Position numbers and translations under genes: made by a program. Positions 33,566 through 42,142 of a DNA stretch of 63,677 nt are shown in pieces. Under the pieces are notes generated by a model. The model was given only the letters and a program-made list of their open reading frames with translations. It did no database searches and was not told the origin of the DNA. Source of the DNA: Deltaproteobacteria bacterium (lineage in GTDB: Bacteria > Myxococcota > UBA727 > VGSZ01); the NCBI GenBank assembly GCA_020850995.1, contig JADZDP010000253.1:1-63677 (forward strand), written 5' to 3'. How positions within the stretch are numbered: the first letter of the stretch is position 1; the number at the start of each line of letters is the position of its first letter.

Positions 33566-34306
33566 GTGCTGGCGCTGTGCGCGCTCCTCCTGACGGCCGC
33601 TCCTCCCGAGCCCGAGCGGGTGGCGGGCGCGCGCCTGGCGCACGAGGCGTCGCTGGTCGAGCGCGCCGCCGCGCTCGGCCTCGCCTGGCCGCCGCGCGAG
33701 CTCTACCTGCGCGCCTTCAAGCACGAGCGCGTGCTCGAGGTGTGGGCCGGCGACGGCGCGGGGCGTCCCCTGGTGCTCTTCGAGGAGCACCCCATCTGCG
33801 GTGAGTCGGGCAGCATCGGCCCCAAGGTCGAGCGCGGCGATCTGCAGATCCCTGAGGGCCTCTACCTCGTCACGCGCCTGCACCCCGACAGCCAGGGTTG
33901 GCTCAGCTTGCGCATGAGCTACCCGAACGCCGCCGATCGCGCGCGCGCCGCGGCCCGCGCGAAGGAAGAGCGACGGCGCGTGTCGCCCGGTGGTGACATC
34001 CTGGTGCACGGCACCTGCATCTCGATCGGCTGCATCGCCATCGACAACGCGCCCATCGAGCGCGTGTACCTGCTGGCGCAAGAGCCCGTGGCGCGCGGGC
34101 GCGCCGTGCGCGTCGACGTGTTCCCCGGGCGCATGGAGCCCGAGCGCCTGGACGCGCTGCTCGAGCAGGCCACCGACGTGGGCACCGTGCGCCTGTGGCG
34201 CTCGCTCGTGCCCGCCTACTTCGCCTTCGAGCGCACGCGCCGCGTACCCAGCGGGTGGCCGCGCGGCGATGGGACCTACGGCGTGGCTGCGCGGCGCGCC
34301 CGCTGA
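33566..34306 (+). CDS. L,D-transpeptidase (YkuD family)
   Basis: A protein of at least 246 residues with the YkuD catalytic motif HGTCISIGC (His148 to Cys156) and a preceding beta-rich domain starting near residue 45. These periplasmic enzymes make 3-3 peptidoglycan cross-links or attach lipoproteins. The start is uncertain: GTG at 33566 leaves only a short hydrophobic leader, while the frame upstream to the stop at 33500-33502 encodes a more convincing basic plus hydrophobic signal peptide but offers no ATG, GTG or TTG. A rare start codon is possible. Confidence 0.85.
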   Translation: MLALCALLLTAAPPEPERVAGARLAHEASLVERAAALGLAWPPRELYLRAFKHERVLEVWAGDGAGRPLVLFEEHPICGESGSIGPKVERGDLQIPEGLYLVTRLHPDSQGWLSLRMSYPNAADRARAAARAKEERRRVSPGGDILVHGTCISIGCIAIDNAPIERVYLLAQEPVARGRAVRVDVFPGRMEPERLDALLEQATDVGTVRLWRSLVPAYFAFERTRRVPSGWPRGDGTYGVAARRAR

Positions 34307-34343
34307 CCTTTCGCTCGTCGTCGTCACGTGGCACACACCGCGC

Positions 34344-35573
34344 GTGGCTCCTGCTCGCTTGGCTCGCTCGACCCTCGCTCTTGCGCTCGCGCTCGCGTGC
34401 GCCTGCGTCGAGCGCCCGCCCGAGCCGCCGCCCGCCGCCTCCGACGACGGCGAGCTCGTCGACGCGGTGGTGCAGGCGACGGTGACGCGTGACGAGCTGG
34501 TGGCCTTGGTGCCGGCCGAGATCGTCGTCGACAACGGCTACACGGTGTACGCCATCAGCTATCGGACCCAGGGCACCGACGCCACCGCCACCGTGACCTT
34601 GCCCGACAGCGCGGCGCCGCCGGGCGGCTTCCCGCTCGTGGCCAACGCGCACGGTACCATCGGGCTCGACGACCCCTGCCGCCTCTCGGGCACCATCGCG
34701 GGCGCCGGCTTGGCGGCGCTCTTCGGCGCGCGCCGCGCCGTCGGGGTAGCGCCCGACTACCTGGGCTTGGGCGGGCCCGGCCTGCACCCCTATCTGCATG
34801 TCGAGAGCGAGGGCCGCGCCGTGCTCGACGCATTGCGCGCCGCGCGCGCCCTGGCCGAGCGCGAGGGCATCTCGGCGTCGACGCGCGTGGCCGTGGTGGG
34901 CCTGTCGCAGGGCGGGCACGCGGCGCTGGCCACGGGCGCCGTGCACCAGGGCTACGCGCCCGAGCTCGAGCTGCGCGCCGTGGGCGCCGCCGCGCCGGCC
35001 AGCGGCTATCGCGAGCACTGGAGCGCCATCGGCCTCTCGGGGCCCCACCAGCTCTACTACGCGATGTTGAGCTACGCCTTCGCCACCGAGGCCGGGCTCG
35101 CTGCCGCCGAGCTGTTCGCGCCGGGCATCGCCGCCGACGTCGACGCGCTGTTCGCCACGCGCTGCGCCTGGTCGCCCAGCTTCAACGCCGACGAGCCGCT
35201 GCTCAGCGACGCGCTCCCCGAAGATCCGCGGGAACTCTACCGCGACGACGCCCGCGCGGCCTTCCGTGGCGAGGTGGAGGCGGCGTGGGCAGACGATGGC
35301 TTCGCCACGCGCCGCCTGCCGGCCTTCACCACCAGCGCGGCCGTGCGCGTGTGGCAGGGCGACGCCGACGAGACCGTGCTGGCCGAGGACACGGTGGAGC
35401 TGGTGCGCGCGCTGCGGGAGGGCGGGCTCGACGTGGAGCTCACGCTGGTGCCAGACGCCGGCCACCTCGACACGGCCTTTGGTTTCCTCGCCAGCCTCGA
35501 CCGCGCGCGCGCGGAGAGCGTGGCGTGGGTGCTGGCGGCGCTGGGCGATTTGCCCTCAGCAATCGCCCGGTGA
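34344..35573 (+). CDS. lipase-like alpha/beta hydrolase lipoprotein
   Basis: A 409-residue protein with a lipobox-like ALACAC near residue 18. The fold is that of secretory lipases: the oxyanion region NAHGTIGLDDPC, the nucleophile elbow GLSQGG, a late Asp in VWQGDADETV and a His in PDAGHLDT. The GTG at 34344 gives the best signal sequence. The last 118 bases of the conserved region (35425-35542) are repeated at 38656-38773. The stop overlaps a GTG in front of the next gene (GTGA). Confidence 0.8.
   Translation: MAPARLARSTLALALALACACVERPPEPPPAASDDGELVDAVVQATVTRDELVALVPAEIVVDNGYTVYAISYRTQGTDATATVTLPDSAAPPGGFPLVANAHGTIGLDDPCRLSGTIAGAGLAALFGARRAVGVAPDYLGLGGPGLHPYLHVESEGRAVLDALRAARALAEREGISASTRVAVVGLSQGGHAALATGAVHQGYAPELELRAVGAAAPASGYREHWSAIGLSGPHQLYYAMLSYAFATEAGLAAAELFAPGIAADVDALFATRCAWSPSFNADEPLLSDALPEDPRELYRDDARAAFRGEVEAAWADDGFATRRLPAFTTSAAVRVWQGDADETVLAEDTVELVRALREGGLDVELTLVPDAGHLDTAFGFLASLDRARAESVAWVLAALGDLPSAIAR
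35425..35542 (+). repeat. 118-bp direct repeat, copy 1
   Basis: This part of the lipase-like gene matches 38656-38773 at 114 of 118 positions without gaps. Three of the four differences fall in third codon positions. Confidence 0.9.
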
Positions 35574-35584
35574 ATGATTCCGCC

Positions 35585-36355
35585 ATGCGCGTAGCGTTCT
35601 GTCTGGCCGCGTTGTTGCTGCTCGGAAGCTGCTTGTGCGTGTGTGGCTTCATCGGGGACCAGACGACCGCGCTGGCCGATTGGCCAGCGCACACTCTGCA
35701 GGTAACGATCTCGCAGGGCCCTGATGGCGAGTGGGTCGAAGGCAGGCTGCTCGTTGATCCACCGGGCAGCGCCGCTTGTGTGCGCCTCCCGGACGACGCT
35801 CGCGGCGTCGCAGGCGATCCTGCCGTCGCTAGCAATATTGGTGGTCCGCCCGGTGACAGCTGGATGATCCCCGGCGGCAACACCTGCGGTTACCCGCCGG
35901 TCATCGCCAACTGCGCACCACCGATCGTGAACATGATGGGGCCCGGCACGGCGAAGGACGATGGTCGGATCGAGATTGGTTTCACTGACGCGACCGCGAC
36001 CGTCACCGCGACCCTGCGGCAGCCGATCTTCGATGCGGCGCTCGAGGCCGTCGACCTTCCTGCGACGCTCCCGGTTGGTGGGGAGCTCCGCATGCGCGCG
36101 ACCGTTTCTCTCGACGATCCGCTGACGGAGCTCTCAGCGACCGTCGCCGGCCTGCCGGCAGTCACACGCGTCGAGGACCGCGCCATCCTGGTCATCACGG
36201 TACCCGAGGGGGTCGCGCCCGGACTTGCCGAGGTGGCGATCGAGGTCATCGAGAGCTACTCGATTGAGGCTTGCACCGCGGCGGCGTGTGAGCTGGAGGT
36301 GATGATCGTCGACTGCTCGGCAGGGGATTGCCAGCAGGACGTTTCGTTCCGGTAG
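35585..36355 (+). CDS. lipoprotein of unknown function, atypical composition
   Basis: A 256-residue protein with a hydrophobic N-terminus and a lipobox-like LLLLGSC near residue 16. The mature part is beta-rich with several cysteines and a late Cys-rich stretch (EACTAAACELEVMIVDCS). Its third codon positions are clearly less G/C than those of its neighbours, and so is overall GC, suggesting foreign origin. It lies just inside the segment bounded by the 118-bp repeats. The ATG at 35585 is used; GTG 35570 would overlap the upstream stop. No family is recognised. Confidence 0.65.
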   Translation: MRVAFCLAALLLLGSCLCVCGFIGDQTTALADWPAHTLQVTISQGPDGEWVEGRLLVDPPGSAACVRLPDDARGVAGDPAVASNIGGPPGDSWMIPGGNTCGYPPVIANCAPPIVNMMGPGTAKDDGRIEIGFTDATATVTATLRQPIFDAALEAVDLPATLPVGGELRMRATVSLDDPLTELSATVAGLPAVTRVEDRAILVITVPEGVAPGLAEVAIEVIESYSIEACTAAACELEVMIVDCSAGDCQQDVSFR

Positions 36356-36608
36356 AGCACCGCGGCGCAGATCACCATCGAGTAGGCCCGTCAGCCGCGC
36401 GCCGCGTGGAGCTCCACGGGCAAACACCGCGCCCCTTGCACGAGAAGCCCACCAGGCGCTCGTCGCCGCACGATTGGCGCGCCTCCCGCCTTCGAGCAGT
36501 CCGGCACCATGCCCGACGTCGATCCCGCCGCTACCGCCGCCACGCTCGAGTTCGCCGCCGGGCTCGGCCTCGGCCCCCGCCGGCGGGCGAGCGACACGCG
36601 CGTCGAGG
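36356..36608. other. 253-nt gap with a possible gene remnant
   Basis: No complete gene. A short open frame on the plus strand (36509-36635, 41 codons, G/C-rich third positions, starting MPDVDPAATAATLEF) runs into the opposite-strand DUF1801 gene and may be the remnant of a longer gene. Otherwise nothing is recognised. Confidence 0.3.
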
Positions 36609-37094
36609 TCAGCGTGCCTTCTTCGCGAGGTTGACGGCGACCGCGGCCCTCACGAGGGCCTTGAACGCGCCGGCGTCGACCGACCCGCCTTCGTGGATGT
36701 CGATCGCGCGGCGCATACCGAGCAGGCTGGCGTTGAAGATGCCCGTGGGATCCGGGACCTTCGAGCCGTACGCAAAGGTGATCTTGACGACGGCCTGGTA
36801 CACCTCGAGCGTCAGGACGATCCCATCGTGAGAGTAGGTCGGGACGCCGGATGGGTTCGACGGCTTGATCCACTTCCTCTCCTCGACGATCTCGGGATCG
36901 GCGTCGAGGATCAGAGCGCGCATGCGCGCCATGGTCTCGCCGCGCCACCCGCCGACCTCGCGGATGCGTTGCTCGATGAGCTTGGCCGTCTCGCCGCGCC
37001 CGCTCGGCGCGGCCTTGGCGGCGCCCTTCTTCGCGCCCTTCTTCGCGCCCTTCTTCGCGCCCTTCTTCACGACCTTCTTCTTGGATGTGTTCAT
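36609..37094 (-). CDS. DUF1801 family protein with Lys-rich N-terminus
   Basis: A 161-residue protein. The N-terminal 30 residues repeat KKGA four times, a strongly basic tail. The rest matches the DUF1801/YdhG fold, with EERKWIKPSNPSGVPTYSHDG and the closing region with GSVDAGAFKALVRAAV. Members are small alpha/beta proteins; one Bacillus member was described as a frataxin-like iron protein, but roles vary. It lies within the repeat-bounded segment with no partner gene. A nucleic-acid-binding tail is possible. Confidence 0.8.
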   Translation of the reverse strand: MNTSKKKVVKKGAKKGAKKGAKKGAAKAAPSGRGETAKLIEQRIREVGGWRGETMARMRALILDADPEIVEERKWIKPSNPSGVPTYSHDGIVLTLEVYQAVVKITFAYGSKVPDPTGIFNASLLGMRRAIDIHEGGSVDAGAFKALVRAAVAVNLAKKAR

Positions 37095-37232
37095 GGTGGG
37101 ATCGGGATACTCCGGGTGACGGCCCCTGCAAGGCCGTTGTGGGCCCTCAACGAGATCGGCACCGATGGCGAGGGCGCAGCAGGCTGATCGCTCCGCCCGC
37201 GAACCGGACGGTGCCGAGCGCCGAGGCGGTGG

Positions 37233-38267
37233 TCACCGGCTGACACTCACGACGGAGAGCGGCAGCGGCAGGGCGCCCGCGTTCAGCGTGCGCTCGAGCT
37301 CGACGGCATCGCGCAGCAGGTCCGCGCGCGAGCCGGCGCTGCCCAAAGTGATCTGGGCGGAGCCGCCCGTGATCGGCTCGTTGATGACGGGCGCCATGGT
37401 GACTTCATCTTCGAGCACGATCGCCAGGCGGCGCCCCACGTGCTCGGTGGTCACCTGCGCGAAACGCTCCTTCCCCGCCGCGGTGAATTCGAGGACCACG
37501 TACGGCTGGGCGACCGCCGGGTCGCCCAGCGCGACGCTCGCGCGCGCGATGTCGGCGTTGCCCAACACGGGCGCGCCGACGACGTAGGAGCGCCAGGTGT
37601 TGGCGGCGCCATCGCCGCGGTTCGCGGCGGTCGGGCCCGCTGGCCCAAAGCGTACGCGTGGATCGACGACGAGCTTCCTGAGCTCCCCGAGCATGGCGGA
37701 CGAAAACACGAGGTGCTCGTCGATGACCTCGGTGCCATCCCGGGCTTGGAACGGGTTACGCGCCCGCTCGACGCCCGCCGGCAGCGGCACCCCCTCGAGG
37801 GTGGGCGCGTTCTCGACGACCAGCGCGAATTCGAGGCGCGCGCTGCGGGTCAACCGTCGGGCGATAGTGTCGGCGCTGTTGTCGTCGGGCTCCACGGTGA
37901 CGACGAAGATCAGCGCGTCGGCCGGCTGGCCGTAACGCTCCGGTGTGCCGACGACGACGCTGCCGTCGAGATCGGCCACGCGCGCACGCAGCGTCGTCAG
38001 GACGGCGTCGCGCGTGTCGCGGCGCCACTTGTCGAACAGCCCGGCCCGGAGCGCCTCGTCGGTGCCACCGTCCGCCTTGTGCAGCGCCAGCCGTGAAACG
38101 GCCTCGCTCGCGTCGGCGGCGACGACGAGGGTCATGCTCGTCGGTGACGGGCGCTGGGTGACCAGCGCCCACGCGGCGACCGCGACGACGCCGAGCATGC
38201 TCACCGCACCGAACACGACGAGGAGCAACAGCGGCAGCGGCAACTTCGCGCGCGCAGGAGTGGTCAT
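37233..38267 (-). CDS. stand-alone SecD P1-head-like membrane protein
   Basis: A 344-residue protein with one N-terminal membrane helix (about 13-37). The last 100 residues match the head subdomain of SecD (VVLEFTAAGKERFAQVT, GRRLAIVLEDEV, APVINEPITGGSAQI, ending AGALPLP), and the middle resembles the P1 base. The RND-type membrane domain of SecD that should follow is absent, because the protein stops right after the head. SecD helps protein export at the outer face of the inner membrane. The isolated head might bind exported chains or modulate SecDF; this is inference. Confidence 0.8.
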   Translation of the reverse strand: MTTPARAKLPLPLLLLVVFGAVSMLGVVAVAAWALVTQRPSPTSMTLVVAADASEAVSRLALHKADGGTDEALRAGLFDKWRRDTRDAVLTTLRARVADLDGSVVVGTPERYGQPADALIFVVTVEPDDNSADTIARRLTRSARLEFALVVENAPTLEGVPLPAGVERARNPFQARDGTEVIDEHLVFSSAMLGELRKLVVDPRVRFGPAGPTAANRGDGAANTWRSYVVGAPVLGNADIARASVALGDPAVAQPYVVLEFTAAGKERFAQVTTEHVGRRLAIVLEDEVTMAPVINEPITGGSAQITLGSAGSRADLLRDAVELERTLNAGALPLPLSVVSVSR

Positions 38268-38405
38268 GCGTGGACGCTCGCGCGTGCACCGCGCACGCGC
38301 AAGGCAGCCCCTCGTTCAAGAGGCGTGAGGACGCGGCCCGCACACGCCCGCGTCGATGCGCGGCGGTGCAACCTTCGATGGCGACGTGTCCGCTCTCGCG
38401 CTCGC

Positions 38406-38605
38406 CCACGGGCGCGAGCGAAGCTCGCGCCCGTGGCTGCTGTGATCCCGATTGATCGATGATCAGCGACCAGCGGGAGCCGTCTTGGGTGGGGGCCCCG
38501 CGTCCGGCTACGCCGGCGCGGGGGAGGGTCTGGCGACAGACCCTCCCAGAGGGTCATCCCCGATCTCGATGAGCTGCGTTCATCGAGATCGGGGATGAGC
38601 CACCC
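38406..38605. repeat. cluster of four strong hairpins
   Basis: Perfect stems in order: 38406-38419 with 38423-38436 (14 bp, GAA loop, GCGAAGC core); 38496-38502 with 38517-38523 (7 bp); 38522-38532 with 38537-38547 (11 bp, GCGA loop); 38554-38572 with 38580-38598 (19 bp, 7-nt loop). GGGTGG (38487-38492) can also pair with CCACCC (38600-38605), enclosing the last three as a branched structure. No T runs follow. Confidence 0.8.
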
Positions 38606-38655
38606 CAGGCGACGCGGGACTTCGACGGCGCCGGGCCGTCCCTCTCGCGATGCCA

Positions 38656-38786
38656 GGCTCGACGTGGAGCTCACCCTGGTGCCAGACGCCGGCCACCTCG
38701 ACACGGCCCTTGGCTTCCTCGCCAGCCTCGAGCGCGCGCGCGCGGAGAGCGTGGCGTGGGTGCTGGCGGCGCTCTGCGACTCCTGA
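38656..38786 (+). pseudogene. 3' fragment of a lipase-like gene (direct repeat copy 2)
   Basis: Bases 38656-38773 repeat 35425-35542 of the lipase-like gene at 114 of 118 positions. The reading frame is kept and closes with its own TGA at 38784-38786, so the last 40 or so residues, including the catalytic His segment PDAGHLDT, are encoded. The first 90 percent of the gene is missing and nothing homologous lies upstream. It is either the end of a decayed tandem duplicate or a target-site duplication. Confidence 0.85.
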
Positions 38787-38820
38787 CGCGCGCGGGGACG
38801 TCGCGTCGCTGCGACCATGC

Positions 38821-39810
38821 TCAGTCGAAGCCGCCGAAGTCGCCGAAGTCGCCGCCGCCGAAGTCGCCGCCGTCGTAGTCGCCGCCGCCATCGACGCTCA
38901 TGTCATCGGCGCCACCGGCATCGCCGAGCTCGCTGGTGTCGCTGGCGTCGAGCGGGTCCGCCGCCACCTCGGGGGAGACCTCGTCTGCCGTGCCCAAGGG
39001 CGTACCGTCGTGGTTCACCACCACCACGTCGGGGCGCATGGCCATGGAGAACACCGACGACCACAGCAGCATGGAGAACATCGAGTCGTAGGGGTTTGGG
39101 TAGTAGCGATCGAAGGGATCGTAGCGGCGATCGGTGGGCGCCACCGGCGCGGCCTTGCGCTCGCTCCGGCTCGGCTTGGTGATGCGCGCGTCGGCGTCGC
39201 GCTGTTCCACTCGCGCCTCGGGCATGCTGGCGCGCAGGGCGTCTGCCACGCGAGACACGAAGGCGCCGAACTGCCGCCGGTGCGCCTCGAGCGCCGTGGC
39301 GTCTTTGACGAGGGGCTCGACGCGGGCGCGGTAGGCCTCGGCGCTCTCGCCCGTCTTCGGCTCGTAGGCCTTGACGCGCCCGGAGATGACCACGCGCGCC
39401 GCCGCCGTGTCGGCGGGGTGCTCGGTCAGCGCCACGATCTCGAGCACCAGGTGCAGGCCGGCCTCCTCGTGCTCGGCGGCCAGGCGCAGCAGGCGGAAGC
39501 CCTGGCCGAACACCGACGCGGCGTTGTGGAAGGCGAGGAAGAGATCGCCCAGGTCATCGGCGTGCCCGGCGCGGTCCTCGAAGAGCACCTGGTCGTCGAT
39601 GACCAGGGACACAGCGTTGGTCACGCCGATCTTCGCCAGCGCGGCGCGCGCGGCCTCGACGATGGTGGTGGCCTCCACGGCGGCCTTCATGGTGCCGGTC
39701 CAGAGGTCGGGCTCGGCGCCGAAGCTCTTCTTCAGGCGGTCCCAGAGGTTCGGGTCGCGCAGCAGCTTCTCGCCGCGCAGGTGGAGGTCGACGACGCCGT
39801 GGAGCTTCAT
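38821..39810 (-). CDS. hypothetical protein with Gly/Asp/Phe-rich tail
   Basis: A 329-residue cytoplasmic-looking protein. Residues 1-200 form a mixed alpha/beta domain without familiar motifs. A basic stretch and a Tyr/Pro-rich piece (DRRYDPFDRYYPNPYDS) follow, then a short hydrophobic segment, and the last 22 residues alternate Gly, Asp and Phe (GGDFGGGDFGDFGGFD). Such low-complexity tails can mediate weak self-association. The ATG at 39810 is used. It lies 79 nt downstream of the alanine racemase gene. No family is recognised. Confidence 0.7.
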   Translation of the reverse strand: MKLHGVVDLHLRGEKLLRDPNLWDRLKKSFGAEPDLWTGTMKAAVEATTIVEAARAALAKIGVTNAVSLVIDDQVLFEDRAGHADDLGDLFLAFHNAASVFGQGFRLLRLAAEHEEAGLHLVLEIVALTEHPADTAAARVVISGRVKAYEPKTGESAEAYRARVEPLVKDATALEAHRRQFGAFVSRVADALRASMPEARVEQRDADARITKPSRSERKAAPVAPTDRRYDPFDRYYPNPYDSMFSMLLWSSVFSMAMRPDVVVVNHDGTPLGTADEVSPEVAADPLDASDTSELGDAGGADDMSVDGGGDYDGGDFGGGDFGDFGGFD

Positions 39811-39889
39811 GTGGCGGAGATAGCAAGGTGGGGGGCGCGCGCCAGTGGGGTGGGTGATGGCGCCACTTGCCTCGTCACGGACGCAACGC

Positions 39890-41068
39890 TCACCCCGCCA
39901 ACAACGCCCGCTGCCCGCCATGGATGCGCGCCACCACCTCGTAGTGAATGCTGCCCATCCACGAGGCGAGCTGCTCGGCGCTGACGCGCTCGTCGCCGTC
40001 GCTGCCCAGGAGCGTGGCCACGTCGCCGGCGCAGGCGCCTGGCACGTCGCTCAGGTCGACCATGCTCATGTTCATGCACACGCGCCCGCGCACCGGCGCG
40101 CGCAGGCCGCGCACCAGCACGTGCGCCACGTTCGAGAGCCGGCGGTCGTAGCCCTCGTGGTAGCCGATGGGGAGCACGCCGATGCGCGAGGGGCGCGTGG
40201 TGCGGAAGCTGCGGCCGTAGCCCACGAAGGCGCCGGCGGGCACGTCTTTCACCTGCGCCAGCCGCGCGCGCCACGAGAGCACGGGGCGAAGCGTGGGTGG
40301 CGCGCGGCCGTGGCGCTCGCTGAAGGCGGCCAGCGTCTCCTTGGAGGGCCACAGGCCGTAGGCGGCGATGCCCACGCGCACCAGGTCGCCGCGCGTGCGC
40401 TCGTCGAGGATGGTGGCGGCGGAGTTGGCCGCGTGCACCATGGGCACCGCGTGGCCGGCGGCGGTGAGCGCGCGCTGCGCCTCGTGGAGGGCAGCGAGCT
40501 GGCCGTGTGCGAAGCGGTGATCGGTGGAGTCCTCGATGTCGGCGAAGTGCGTGGTGACGCCCTCGAGCGTGAGCCCGCCGAGGGCGCGCACGCGCTCGGC
40601 CAGGGCGAGCGCGTCGGCCACCGCGAGCCCCTGGCGGTGGGTGCCGGTCTCGATCTTGAGGTGCACGGGCGTGGTGAGGCCCCGCGCCCTCGATGCGGCC
40701 GCCAAGGCCTCGGCCACCAGCGGGTCGTAGAGCACCACGCGGGCGCGCGCCTCGACGAGGGCGGGCGCGTCGTGCGGGAACACGGTGCCGCACACGTAGA
40801 GCGGCAGCTCGGGTGACACGGCCGCGCGCGCGGCGGTGGCCTCGTGGGCGAAGTTGACGATGAGCCAGTCTGCGCCCGCGTCGACGAAGGCGGCGCAGGT
40901 GGGCGCCAGGCCGTGACCGTAGGCGTCGGCCTTGACCACCACGCCGAGCTTGGCCGTGCCCGCCAGGGCGCGCAGCGTGGTGACGTTGTGGCGCAGGGCC
41001 GACGCGCTCACCTCGCGCCACGAGGCGAGCCCGGCGGTGTCGAGGGTCGGCGGTGCGCTCACGCTCAT
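39890..41068 (-). CDS. alr: alanine racemase
   Basis: A 392-residue PLP enzyme that makes D-alanine for peptidoglycan. The PLP lysine is Lys46 in VVKADAYGHG. The phosphate and substrate region ETGTHRQG, the segment PIGYHEGYDRRLS and the catalytic Tyr region FVGYGRSF are all present. The usual CMD motif reads CMNMSMVD. The ATG at 41068 starts the protein close to the known family start. It lies 105 nt downstream of the SurA-like gene, so a shared transcript with the three isomerase genes is possible. Confidence 0.93.
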   Translation of the reverse strand: MSVSAPPTLDTAGLASWREVSASALRHNVTTLRALAGTAKLGVVVKADAYGHGLAPTCAAFVDAGADWLIVNFAHEATAARAAVSPELPLYVCGTVFPHDAPALVEARARVVLYDPLVAEALAAASRARGLTTPVHLKIETGTHRQGLAVADALALAERVRALGGLTLEGVTTHFADIEDSTDHRFAHGQLAALHEAQRALTAAGHAVPMVHAANSAATILDERTRGDLVRVGIAAYGLWPSKETLAAFSERHGRAPPTLRPVLSWRARLAQVKDVPAGAFVGYGRSFRTTRPSRIGVLPIGYHEGYDRRLSNVAHVLVRGLRAPVRGRVCMNMSMVDLSDVPGACAGDVATLLGSDGDERVSAEQLASWMGSIHYEVVARIHGGQRALLAG

Positions 41069-41173
41069 GCAAAGAGCGCGATGCCGAAAAGATTCCCGTC
41101 TGGAAAGGGCCGTCGCCACTGCGGCGACGAGAGCGCACGCCTCGTACGCGGCGTTGGCGGTGCGCCGTGGATC

Positions 41174-42142
41174 TCAGCGCCGCTCGATGAACGCGTCGCG
41201 CTTCAGCTCCTCGAGATACTGGCGGAACTGCGCCTCCATCTCGTTTTCGAACAAGCGCTTCCGGATGTCGTCGAGCGCCTGCTCCTCGGGCTTGCTCTTG
41301 AGCGGCACGCGCTCCTCCACGAGGATCAGGTGCCAGCCGAAGGCCGTGCGCACCGGGCCCACCACGGTGCCCGGCTCCGCGGCGTAGGCCGCGCGCTCGA
41401 ACTCAGGGACCATCTCGCCGCGGCCGAACTCGCCGAGGTCGCCGCCGCGCTCCTTGCTGCCGGGATCTTCCGAGAGCTCCTTGGCGAGCTCGGCGAAGCG
41501 CTCCCCCAAGCGCTCTCCTGCCGTGATGCGCTGCAGCGCCTCCTGGGCGCGCTGCTCCTGCGGGCGACCGCCCTCGCCGGGCGGCACCAGGAAGAGGATG
41601 TGGCGCGCGCGCACGCGGAACTCGCCCGCATCGAGGGCCTTGCGCTGCGCGTAGTTGCTCTTCACGTCCTGGTCGGTCACCTGCACGCGGCTCTTCACCT
41701 TGAGCTGGATGATCTTCATCTTGGTGAGCTGCTTTTTGAGCCCATCCTTGTACTCGTCGAGCGTGAGCCCCTGGCGCTGCAACGCCATGCTCAGCTTGGC
41801 CTCGTCGAGCCCGTGCTCTTGCATGGTGCCCTTGACCACGCGATCGACCTCGGCGTCGGTGACGTCGACGCGCAGCTTGCGCACCTCGTCCTCGAGGAGC
41901 TTCTCGGCGATGAGCGTCTCCAGGATCTCGGCGCGGCGCGTGGCGCGCGCCAGGTTGACGTCGCCGCCGGCAGGCACGGGCTCGGCCTGCATCATCTGGT
42001 CGAGCACCGCGTCGACCTCGGAGCGCAGCACCACGCTCTTGTTGACCACCGCGGCGATGCCGTCGATGACCACCGGCGTCGCCGGCTCGACGCCCGCGAT
42101 GGGCAGCGCGAGCGGCAGGACCAAGGCAGCCAGCAGGGTCAC
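41174..42142 (-). CDS. SurA-like periplasmic peptidyl-prolyl isomerase
   Basis: A 322-residue protein with a signal peptide (about 1-17), a helical N-terminal chaperone domain (VVIDGIAAVVNKSVVLRSEVD is the SurA-type start) and one complete parvulin domain (VRARHIL near 182, GGDLGEFGRGEMVPEF, GWHLILVEER). It should help fold outer-membrane proteins. SurA of E. coli has two parvulin domains; this has one. Its GTG start at 42142 overlaps the stop of the preceding isomerase gene (GTGA). Last of three tandem isomerase genes. Confidence 0.9.
   Translation of the reverse strand: MTLLAALVLPLALPIAGVEPATPVVIDGIAAVVNKSVVLRSEVDAVLDQMMQAEPVPAGGDVNLARATRRAEILETLIAEKLLEDEVRKLRVDVTDAEVDRVVKGTMQEHGLDEAKLSMALQRQGLTLDEYKDGLKKQLTKMKIIQLKVKSRVQVTDQDVKSNYAQRKALDAGEFRVRARHILFLVPPGEGGRPQEQRAQEALQRITAGERLGERFAELAKELSEDPGSKERGGDLGEFGRGEMVPEFERAAYAAEPGTVVGPVRTAFGWHLILVEERVPLKSKPEEQALDDIRKRLFENEMEAQFRQYLEELKRDAFIERR

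Larger units (their letters stand above)
38268..38820. other. 553-nt intergenic region with hairpins and a gene fragment
   Basis: No complete gene. It contains a run of four strong hairpins (38406-38598) and a 3' fragment of the lipase-like gene (38656-38786), both listed separately. It lies upstream of the SecD-head gene and downstream of the Gly/Asp-tailed gene, so the hairpins may also end transcription from the right. Confidence 0.6.

Noticed and set aside
34329..34346. Sigma-54-like TGGCAC before the lipase-like gene
   Set aside because: The required GC element at the right spacing (TTGCA-type) is missing.
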